Assembly: GCF_007751715.1 (NCBI RefSeq)
Contig: NZ_CP036292.1
Location: 1 to 64,000 of the forward strand
DNA: 64,000 bases
Direction: 5' to 3'
Source of the DNA: Rosistilla oblonga
GTDB taxonomy: Bacteria; Planctomycetota; Planctomycetia; Pirellulales; Pirellulaceae
Shown here: one piece after another, positions 24,892 to 32,447 of the stretch
How positions within the stretch are numbered: the stretch's first letter is position 1
Layout: the number at the start of each line of letters is the position of its first letter
Position numbers and translations under genes: made by a program
Notes under the pieces: model-generated
What the model saw: the letters and a program-made list of their open reading frames with translations, nothing else
Database searches by the model: none
What the model was told of the DNA's origin: nothing

Positions 24892-26241
24892 CTACTGAAT
24901 TCGATACTCTTGCATCTGATCAATATCGACTTCCATTCGGCGTTGCCGGAACATATCGGCATCGATGTGGACGCCAGCCGACCTGAGCCGTGGGAGGCAC
25001 TTCGGCATGATTCCACTGGCCTCGAAGTGACCTTCAACCTGCCCGTTCTCCCCGACTCCCGTCTGTTGAAAAGTAAACAGATCGTGCATGTTGATCGCGT
25101 CGTTTTGTGTTCCGGTGATCTCGGATATCTGCGTGATCTTCCGCGTTCCACCTGCCATTCGATGAGTCTGGATCACGATATTGATCGACGACGCAATCTG
25201 TCGGTGGACAAACCACATCGGCAGTTCGGGCGCAGCCATACCGACCAGCATCTCCAAGCGGTTGATTGCATCGCGAGTGTCGTTGGAGTGGATCGTTGTC
25301 ATGCTGCCGGCGTGCCCGGTGCTCATCGCTTGCAACATGTCAAACGCCTCCACGCCACGGCATTCGCCGATGATGATTCGATCGGGACGCATCCGCAGGG
25401 CATTCTTCAGCAAGTCGCTGGCGGTGACTTCGCCGCGACCCTCCAGGTTCGCTGGACGTGTCTCCATTCGGGCGACATGCGATTGTTGCAACTGCAATTC
25501 GGCGGCGTCTTCGATCGTGGCGATCCGCTCGCCTTTCGGGATATGGCTGGACAACATGTTCAACAGCGTCGTCTTTCCACTGCCGGTGCCCCCCGAGATC
25601 ACGATGTTCAACTTCGCGGCGATACAAGCGGCAAGAAAGCCCAACATCTCCGGCGTCGCCACGCGTCGTTTGACGAAGTCGGCCGCTGTCATAGGCCGTG
25701 TGGCGAACTTACGAATCGAGACCAATGCTCCTTCGAGCGCTAGCGGTCGGATGACGGCATTTAATCGACTGCCATCGGGCAAGCGAGCGTCGACCATCGG
25801 ACTCGACTCATCGATTCGCCGACCGACGCGACTGGCCACGCGTTGTACGATATTGACCAAGTGATCCAAGCTTTGGAATCGCACCTGGGTCTCTTCCAAC
25901 ATCCCTCGGCGTTCGACGAAGACGGAACTTGGTCCGTTGATCAGAATGTCGGAGATCGTCGGATCGTTCATCAAGACCTCGATCGGACCGAGACCCAACA
26001 TCTCATAGAGCAGGTCTTCGACGATCTCCTCCTGCTCGGCATGGGTCAACAGATCCGAGTGGAAGCGACACAGTTCTTGAGCGCCCAGACGCAACTGTTC
26101 TCGCATCAATTCGGGTTTGATGTTGCGTAGCGCCGACATATCGATGCGAGCAACCAATTGATCATGGATCTCACCACGCACGCGTTGCAGACGTTCGCGG
26201 CGTTCGATGCTGTTGCTTGGAGAAAGAGTCGCTTGATTCAT
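24892..26241 (-). CDS. cpaF: Tad/CpaF secretion ATPase
   Basis: 449-aa hexameric ATPase of the TadA/CpaF type that powers assembly of Tad pili. The N-terminal domain includes the family motif LGLGPIEVLMNDPTISDILINGP (83-105), then the core with Walker A GGTGSGKT (217-224), an Asp box IATIEDAAELQL, a Walker B region RPDRIIIGECRGVEAFDMLQAMSTGHAGSMTTIHSN (286-320) and the His box. It follows the CpaE-like gene after 40 nt. Confidence 0.94.
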   Translation of the reverse strand: MNQATLSPSNSIERRERLQRVRGEIHDQLVARIDMSALRNIKPELMREQLRLGAQELCRFHSDLLTHAEQEEIVEDLLYEMLGLGPIEVLMNDPTISDILINGPSSVFVERRGMLEETQVRFQSLDHLVNIVQRVASRVGRRIDESSPMVDARLPDGSRLNAVIRPLALEGALVSIRKFATRPMTAADFVKRRVATPEMLGFLAACIAAKLNIVISGGTGSGKTTLLNMLSSHIPKGERIATIEDAAELQLQQSHVARMETRPANLEGRGEVTASDLLKNALRMRPDRIIIGECRGVEAFDMLQAMSTGHAGSMTTIHSNDTRDAINRLEMLVGMAAPELPMWFVHRQIASSINIVIQTHRMAGGTRKITQISEITGTQNDAINMHDLFTFQQTGVGENGQVEGHFEASGIMPKCLPRLRSAGVHIDADMFRQRRMEVDIDQMQEYRIQ

Positions 26242-26281
26242 TGTTCAATGATCCCAAAGACGTTTTGGTGAAGGAGAGAGA

Positions 26282-27484
26282 TTAGGAGAGTGCTGGTGCT
26301 GGTTGCGAAGAACCAAATTTTGATTTGAAGAGGGCACCGACGTTCCATCGCGTGTTTGCTGGCACAGGCGTCTCGCCGTCCAACAACTGAACCAATGCCA
26401 TGTAGTCTCGACTGCACTGCGATTTTGGCGAATCGAGCACCACGGGGATTCCCAGATTGACGGCACGATTCATCGGACTGACGTCGTTAGTGATGCAGGC
26501 ATCAATTTTGCGACCGAAGATTTTCTCCGCTTGGCCAATCGGAACTTCGTCGGGTTGGCCGACTTGCGACGCGACGATCCGAACTTTATCGGGGTCGACG
26601 CCAAATCGTTCGATGCTTTCAAAGAACCGATGGGCGCGAGCCAGGGCAGGAAAATGCAGGCGGAACGTGAGGACAACTTGATCGCTGTCCGATAGAGCGG
26701 CCAGTTGTTCGCGATGCGAAATATCTTCTAATTCGACGACGACCCGCTGAAAGTTTGTTGTCATCGAACGGACGATGCCCCGGATCGTCTCGGGGCTGCT
26801 GTTCGGCAAGTTGGACAGTGGATCGGCGCCCGCCAACAAACTGATCCCCGTTTCATGTTTGGTGAGCGCTTGTTGGACCATTTCGGGAGCCAACGGGTGA
26901 TTGTTGGCTAACATTTTTGAGATTGTGTGCCGAGGAGTCAGCCGCAGCAGCGTCGCCAAATCACCTCCGTGCATCTGCAGGTCGACCAATCCACACTCTC
27001 CATATTTGTGAGCGTATTGGGCAGCGATATTGACAGCTAAAGAACTTGCGCCGCAACCACCACAGCTGGACGTGACGGTGATCAATTCCGACTTGCGTTG
27101 GTTTTGCATACCGCTCGGCGCTGCGCGTTTCAGCAGCAGTCCCAGTTCGCGTCGCAGGTCATCTTTCTCATCGACAAAATCATCGGCGCCGGCGCGGATG
27201 ATCTCGATCACTTGGCGTCCGGTGGTAGCGTTACCGACAACCACGATTCGGGTATCCAAAGCCGAACGCAAACGATGGATCAACGATTTCAAGTTGTTTG
27301 TTGAATCGGACAGTTGCAGAAAGACAAACCCCGTCGATGCGTTCTTCTTCGAGGCCGAGACGATCGTTTCGTATTGAACCGTAGGAACGCGAGTGCAGGT
27401 CATTTGAACCTGTCTGAGGCTCTGTTCTAAACGATCGGACAACGAATGTGATTCGAAAGCGACGACGCAGTGTGTACGCAACAT
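26282..27484 (-). CDS. cpaE: CpaE/TadZ-like MinD-family localisation protein
   Basis: 400 aa. Residues 1-125 form a receiver-like domain and about 130-380 a MinD/ParA-type P-loop domain. The Walker A region is SSCGGCGASS (139-148): the usual KGGVGK(T/S) lysines are absent, replaced by C141 and A146. Loss of the catalytic lysine is common in CpaE/TadZ proteins, which position the Tad machine at the pole, so it is a family trait and not decay. It is the first gene of the Tad operon; the promoter should lie in the spacer at 27485-28221. Confidence 0.83.
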   Translation of the reverse strand: MLRTHCVVAFESHSLSDRLEQSLRQVQMTCTRVPTVQYETIVSASKKNASTGFVFLQLSDSTNNLKSLIHRLRSALDTRIVVVGNATTGRQVIEIIRAGADDFVDEKDDLRRELGLLLKRAAPSGMQNQRKSELITVTSSCGGCGASSLAVNIAAQYAHKYGECGLVDLQMHGGDLATLLRLTPRHTISKMLANNHPLAPEMVQQALTKHETGISLLAGADPLSNLPNSSPETIRGIVRSMTTNFQRVVVELEDISHREQLAALSDSDQVVLTFRLHFPALARAHRFFESIERFGVDPDKVRIVASQVGQPDEVPIGQAEKIFGRKIDACITNDVSPMNRAVNLGIPVVLDSPKSQCSRDYMALVQLLDGETPVPANTRWNVGALFKSKFGSSQPAPALS

Positions 27485-28221
27485 GTTGTTAATTTCTTAG
27501 CATGGCTTGAGAGCGACAGTTTTTTAAGACCATTGGGATAGGTGACGAAAGCTCCTACGACCGATCACGCTGTCAGATTTACATCAGCGAACGACGGTGT
27601 CACTCAATGGACTTGAATATTTGCACCGCGGTGCAGCCAGTCACGGCACCAATAACCGTAGGCCCGCATTCTGGGTAATGCGTGGTTTCTGGTGGGGGCT
27701 GCGGGAAAACACATCGTGTTCAGCTGAGAATAGGGCAGCAAACCGTCGGTGAATCGGTGGATGCCGCGATATCGATGTGGGAAATACTGCCCGCCAAATC
27801 GTGCTCTTTGGTAGAAAAACTATGTGAGGATGTTTACATTTCCAAACTGACGATTGAGCCAACCGGACCATAATGTGGCAAACCGTACGAACTTATCGGA
27901 GATAAACAGTTGCCGCTTTGCGAACCATGGTCTAGTCGATTTCGACCCCTGGAATTTCATTGTTAGTATTTCCCGCAATTTTTCATCACAGCTGCATCTT
28001 GTCCCCGAGTTTTCAAATCCACAGACACATCAGTGATGGTTTAGAGCGATGGTTTCAAACCATCATTGAGTGCTAGGAAAGCATCCCGTTTATTGTGTCG
28101 GCAACGGCCGATATATAGGAATTGCGGCGCGATGCCGAACCGATCTGCGATTGCGAAGCGCGAGGGCCGCGGAGGCGTGCGACGATAGGAGTTGTTGATA
28201 CTCGCGTCGGATTCGACGCCA
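27485..28221. other. Long intergenic region upstream of the Tad operon
   Basis: 737 bp without a convincing gene; short ORFs here have no homologous features. I searched all frames for a Flp pilin (short protein with processing site and hydrophobic helix) and found none. It is slightly more A/T-rich than its surroundings. It should contain the Tad operon promoter. An 8-bp-arm palindrome (28048-28064) is listed separately. Confidence 0.5.
28048..28064. repeat. Palindrome with an extra direct half-site
   Basis: GATGGTTT-C-AAACCATC is a perfect 8-bp-arm inverted repeat. A third GATGGTTT lies at 28034-28041, so two direct and one inverted half-sites sit within 31 bp. It is about 160 bp past the stop of the DUF3472-like gene. 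It could be a protein-binding site; no T-run follows, so it is not a clear terminator. Confidence 0.35.
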
Positions 28222-30057
28222 TTAATCAAGAGTGCTGAAACTACTAGAACGGAAATCCCAGCTTTGACCTTCGGTGTTGGATACAAACAACCGGTAGTAA
28301 TAAGTTGTTCCAGGATCCAAGTTGTCGAGCGTGAATTTGTTGCTTCCGCTGCGAACCGGTTGTGGTGGCGTCGCGGATTGCCACGTTCGCGATTTATCAA
28401 AGACATCGCGTTGCACGCCGGCGGCTCCAACTTTGTTGGGGCGACGGAAAGTCATACAGTCCCGAGTTCCATAATACAGCACCGCCGTTGCATCCTCGCC
28501 GGTTCGCGGCAATCGATATTCGATCGTTGCTGTTTGCGCAGTTACCGTTCTTGTTCGGGATTCCGCAAACTCGATGGGGAGTGCAAATCGTTGTGCTATT
28601 TTATCTGTGGCAAGATATTCCGGCAGACTTACCTTCGCGTGTCGATTCGACGGATCGCTGGTTTGATCCGCACGATAACATTCCATCCCGCCTGTCGCCG
28701 ATTCGATCCAGCCCTCGGTGAGATAGTTCTCTGCACGGCGACTGTACTGGTTGAGTGCGATTGGCAATAGGCCTTGAGCCAGACGAGCGCGGTCCTGTCT
28801 CGCTCGCGGAGACTTCGCTTGCACGGAGGGAGTTGGCATATCGGCGAGGTGCCAACGTCGGTCGCTGCCATAGAACCAGCCGCGGCGCCGAATCACGCGT
28901 TTCACGTCGCCGGTTCTTTGAACGTTTGGCGGTCCAGGAACCTCGCAGAACGAACCGGTCGATGTCATATCGGATGGTCTACCGGGCGTCCTCTGCGGTT
29001 TGCTACCGACGGCGAACAATCGCCAACGCTGCCGATCTTCGTTGTAGACATATCCATAAAACGTATCGACGCCAGCATCGGAAGTCATCCGCATCGCTTG
29101 AATCGCTCGGTCGGCTCCGTTTGGATGGACGACAGCATCGCGAAGCTTCAGTCCGGTTCCCTCGTGCCCAAAACTACTGAACGTCGCTTCGGGATGCCCG
29201 GTGGCGATCAACTGCGGCATCGCTTCCAGCGTTGGTGCTTCGTCAGCTTTGTTGTTTGCAGCCCACATCGAAAAGTTGTAGCCAGCACCGCAGGGGATCT
29301 TTCCGTCGATAAAGCTTGTCCCGAAATAGCCGAAGGGAGTTGTGATCGGTGAATAACTGGAAACCGGCGTGACACATTCGGTTTCGAAAACCCACATCGT
29401 CGGTTCACGACATTCTGGTGGAGCGTAGTAGCGCGTGTGCACCGCCGCTGGACGCCAACGGACTCGCAGTAATTTGGCGTCGCGAATCACCGGGCCGGTT
29501 AATTCGATCCGCTCGATCTCTGCTTGCATCGGCAGCGGCCTGGTCAAACAACCTAATTGGATGACCAGCTTTCCTGTTTGTTTCACTTCAAACGATAGCG
29601 AAGGGGCGGCGGGCGGCTGGGCAGATTGAACGTCGACAGTCAGCGTCTGTGCTTCGCTGCCAATCTGCAGCTGCCACTGGGTTTGCGGCGGGGAATCAAG
29701 GAACAACTTGGCTTCAATCGTTCCGGGCGTTTCAATCCAGACATGCCATCGTGCCGCTCCCGATCGCTTGGGATCCCTGAACTGCAGCGATTCAAACGAA
29801 GCGTTGATCAGACCATCATCTTCGGGCAGCATCGGTTGGGGGCCAGAAGCGATGAAGGTCCTTTCATCGAAGAAGCCGTTGGTGGCGTCGAGCACGATCC
29901 GTCCATCGGCGGCGGCTTGGCCGTTGTAAACGATCTCTGCACCATCGACTCCTTCCTCGCCAGCAGTGAATTGCACGACTGGCTCGGCCGAGCGTACAGC
30001 GATTGGGAAAGTTGCCGCAATGAGAATGGCGGAGGTGAGAACCAAGTTCGCTTGCAT
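28222..30057 (-). CDS. Secreted DUF3472-like protein
   Basis: 611 aa with a Sec signal peptide (1-23, cleavage after VRSA). The N-terminal 190 residues look like a beta-sandwich. Residues about 200-440, with PFGYFGTSFIDG, GAGYNFSMWAAN, and SSFGHEGTGLKLRDAV, resemble DUF3472, a domain found in secreted planctomycete and bacteroidete proteins. The last 80 residues (LDNLDPGTTYYYRLFVSN) look like a fibronectin type III or purple-phosphatase-type sandwich. It could bind or act on carbohydrate, but no catalytic residues are recognised. It is monocistronic on the minus strand. Confidence 0.6.
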   Translation of the reverse strand: MQANLVLTSAILIAATFPIAVRSAEPVVQFTAGEEGVDGAEIVYNGQAAADGRIVLDATNGFFDERTFIASGPQPMLPEDDGLINASFESLQFRDPKRSGAARWHVWIETPGTIEAKLFLDSPPQTQWQLQIGSEAQTLTVDVQSAQPPAAPSLSFEVKQTGKLVIQLGCLTRPLPMQAEIERIELTGPVIRDAKLLRVRWRPAAVHTRYYAPPECREPTMWVFETECVTPVSSYSPITTPFGYFGTSFIDGKIPCGAGYNFSMWAANNKADEAPTLEAMPQLIATGHPEATFSSFGHEGTGLKLRDAVVHPNGADRAIQAMRMTSDAGVDTFYGYVYNEDRQRWRLFAVGSKPQRTPGRPSDMTSTGSFCEVPGPPNVQRTGDVKRVIRRRGWFYGSDRRWHLADMPTPSVQAKSPRARQDRARLAQGLLPIALNQYSRRAENYLTEGWIESATGGMECYRADQTSDPSNRHAKVSLPEYLATDKIAQRFALPIEFAESRTRTVTAQTATIEYRLPRTGEDATAVLYYGTRDCMTFRRPNKVGAAGVQRDVFDKSRTWQSATPPQPVRSGSNKFTLDNLDPGTTYYYRLFVSNTEGQSWDFRSSSFSTLD

Positions 30058-30248
30058 CGCTCATGTATCCCGAAGTGCACCACACAAATGGAACACCATC
30101 GTACTACCGGATTGGAGAGACAACAACGATTGAATTAACGAAACCCCCGCGGCGTCTGGCGAGTCAATCCTTAAGCTTGCACGGACATCGCGTTCGCTAT
30201 GGTCCATTCGCCGCGTCGTCTCGTCACCTTCTTGGTGGGAACAAAGAC

Positions 30249-30617
30249 TCAGTCGTTCGATTCGTGGATCCACTCGCGGGCCGCACCGATCTCGTCGTGA
30301 TCGAAGTATTTGATCTTGGCGGTGGTGAAGGGGCGACAGAAGACGGTCATCCCCTTTTCCCACTTCGATTCGCCTACGATGGCGAGCCGTTCGATGTGGT
30401 TGAAGTGCTTGAAATCGAACTTGATGTCCTCCCACAACGCTCCCGCTTCCCAGCCGTGGAAATCGTGCATGATCACCAGCATCCGCACCTTCCCGTATTC
30501 GGCGATCTTCGCTTCGGTCATCGGCACAAATTTCTCGTACGCCTCCTTGGACAACTTGCCGGTCAACTGGATCTCGACCACCTGTCCCTCGGCGTGCTCG
30601 GTAATAACAAATGACAT
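30249..30617 (-). CDS. SpoIIAA-like (STAS/SEC14 fold) protein
   Basis: 122 aa, cytosolic. The pattern VVEIQLTGKLSKEAYEKFVPMTEAKIAEYGKVRMLVIMHDFHGWEAGALWEDIKFDFKHFNHIERLAIVGESKWEKG is characteristic of the SpoIIAA-like family of small alpha-beta proteins, with WEKGMTVFCRPF and KYFDHDEIGAAREWI at the end. Members are widespread and of unknown function, sometimes linked to stress. There is an 8-bp hairpin in its upstream region (30669-30687). Confidence 0.82.
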   Translation of the reverse strand: MSFVITEHAEGQVVEIQLTGKLSKEAYEKFVPMTEAKIAEYGKVRMLVIMHDFHGWEAGALWEDIKFDFKHFNHIERLAIVGESKWEKGMTVFCRPFTTAKIKYFDHDEIGAAREWIHESND

Positions 30618-30977
30618 GTCGATACTCCTGTGCAGAAGGGTTGAAGATTGAGTTTAACAACGCATGCTCATCGGTTGAAAACCGATGCAATCGAGTGCAC
30701 ACGTCGTACCAACGCTGGAAAACCCCAAACGGACAACGCCACAGTTGGTATCGAACGGGGCAGCGGTACAGAGTGTTATCGGCGCGGCCATTTTCTAACC
30801 AGGCAGACTTAGGTGAGACACTCCGTTTTATTGACGTTTGATATTCCAGCCCCTTGAAACCGACCGGCGGCCCGCTATTTGCATCGGTTAGTTGAAGTGT
30901 GCAACGCACATCGGCTGGCGGTCTATTCTGATCGGGCGGCTCGCTAGAACGTCTCGTACCAAAAGGGATCAAACATC
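30618..30977. promoter_or_regulatory. Divergent intergenic region with a hairpin
   Basis: 360 bp between the SpoIIAA-like gene (-) and the HEAT gene (+); it must hold both promoters. A perfect hairpin CATCGGTT-GAA-AACCGATG lies at 30669-30687, about 50 bp upstream of the SpoIIAA-like start and probably inside its leader. No ORF here is convincing. Confidence 0.45.
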
Positions 30978-31487
30978 ATGAATCCATCGGAAATCAAGTC
31001 GATGATCGGGCGGCTCGCTTCCCCCGACGGTGTCGTTCGCGAGAGGGCACGGCAGGCATTGGTCGATTCCAAGGGTGAGGAGGTGATGGTCGCATTGATC
31101 GCGAGTTTGGACGACCGACGTCACCAGGTCCGTTGGGAAGCGGCCAAGGCATTGTCGGAGATCGGTGATTCGGCTGCGTCGTCGCCGCTGGTCCATGCGA
31201 TGGACGACAGCGACAGCGATGTCGCTTGGGTAGCAGCCGAAGGCGTTGCCGGAATGGGAGAAGATGGTTTATCGGCGGTGCTCGGGGGACTGATTCGTTC
31301 GAGCCGTTCGGGAGAGTTTCACCGCGTTGCTCACCATGCGCTGAAAGAGTTCTCGCGGCGCGGGATCCGACGGGACGTTGTCAAATTTGTGATGAATGCG
31401 TTGGAAGGGGCTGAGCCGAAGCTGTCGGGACCGGTAGCAACCTACAAGGCGATGCGCCAAATGGATGTTCCCCGACTCGCTCCATAG
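30978..31487 (+). CDS. HEAT-repeat protein
   Basis: 169 aa made of paired helices with HEAT/PBS-lyase-type repeats: VRERARQALVDSKGEEVMVALIASLDD, VRWEAAKALSEIGDSAASSPLVHAMDDSDSDVAWVAAEGVAGMG, then HRVAHHALKEF. Such proteins are scaffolds for protein-protein contacts. No catalytic motif and no signal peptide. The ATG at 30978 follows AAAGGGATC. It is diverged from the SpoIIAA-like gene; whether they work together is unknown. Confidence 0.75.
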   Translation: MNPSEIKSMIGRLASPDGVVRERARQALVDSKGEEVMVALIASLDDRRHQVRWEAAKALSEIGDSAASSPLVHAMDDSDSDVAWVAAEGVAGMGEDGLSAVLGGLIRSSRSGEFHRVAHHALKEFSRRGIRRDVVKFVMNALEGAEPKLSGPVATYKAMRQMDVPRLAP

Positions 31488-31819
31488 CCAATGCCAGCGC
31501 CATCTGAAAACTCGATCGAAGAAAAGAAACCGCCGCTCTCCACCGCCAATCATCGTTTACCGGATAACAACGATGGTGGTCGCTGAGTTCAGGCGGTGGC
31601 GAGATTTGAGCCTGTAGCTGTAGTTCGCTTCGGTACGTGGGGCTCGCCTTACCGATAATTACCGATTCTTCGACAACATAAGTGAAGCCCAACATCGAGA
31701 TCACTTCGTTGCCGAGGCAGGCAGAGTTAGCGATATTCCGTGCGCTGATCCTCGCGACGTCGCCTGCCGTCTACATATAGGAACTGCAAGAAGCGTACTC
31801 TTCCAGCGGCTCCAAATGG
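31488..31819. other. Convergent intergenic region
   Basis: 332 bp between the HEAT gene (+) and the hypothetical gene (-). I see no supportable gene, RNA or strong terminator in it. Confidence 0.4.
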
Positions 31820-32308
31820 TTACCCATTTTTTGCCATGAAACCGGCTGAGTTTTGTACGTCCCGGCCAGAACTTGCCCACCGCGGCGCGGGGTTCAGTCG
31901 GGTCGAATCGGCGATCGCGTGCAGCAGTGGTTTCCAGACGAAGGGATTCCGATAGCGAGCCTCCAACGCAACAGCCGCCTGGATCTTTTCCAACGCCAGC
32001 GTTCGCTCGCCGGCTTTCCACAACGCGGCGGCTTCGGTCGCAGCAGCCTCCGCCTGTTGAGCATCGCGGGCGACGCGAGCCAACCACTCCGCTGCCTGTT
32101 CCCAGTGTTTTGCTTCCTCTCCCGACGTGGCACCGGCCAGCCATCGCGTTTGATGCGGCTTCATCCCATTGAGATCCAAGCCCATCGAACCAAACGACGT
32201 GGTCCAATCGCATCCCCGCCATCGATTCCGCCCCTTTTCGTAAGCGGCGTCGATCGCATTGGCCGCCTGCATCCGTTTGTTTCGAGTAATCACCTGTGGC
32301 TCCGACAA
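31820..32308 (-). CDS. Hypothetical protein
   Basis: 162 aa, no recognised family. It is soluble, rich in Ala/Glu helices (KHWEQAAEWLARVARDAQQAEAAATEAAALWKAGERTLALEKIQAAVALEARYRN), similar to TPR-like or four-helix arrangements, with Trp-rich N- and C-terminal segments. The start is TTG at 32308 with no strong ribosome site. Overlapping frames in this region are less protein-like. It is divergent from the histidine kinase gene across about 140 bp. Confidence 0.5.
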   Translation of the reverse strand: MSEPQVITRNKRMQAANAIDAAYEKGRNRWRGCDWTTSFGSMGLDLNGMKPHQTRWLAGATSGEEAKHWEQAAEWLARVARDAQQAEAAATEAAALWKAGERTLALEKIQAAVALEARYRNPFVWKPLLHAIADSTRLNPAPRWASSGRDVQNSAGFMAKNG

Positions 32309-32447
32309 GAGAAAGATGGAAAAATGTAAGCATCGATGCCAGCCTCTAGTGAATTAGCACATCGCGTGCCAGCGACGACAAAGCGGCGTCCACTTCGCCG
32401 GGATACCCGCTCCCCATCGACCGCAAGCGGCTACGAAAGTCAAATGC

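Noticed and set aside
27485-28221. Flp pilin gene upstream of the Tad operon
   Set aside because: No ORF combines a processing motif with a hydrophobic helix of the right size.
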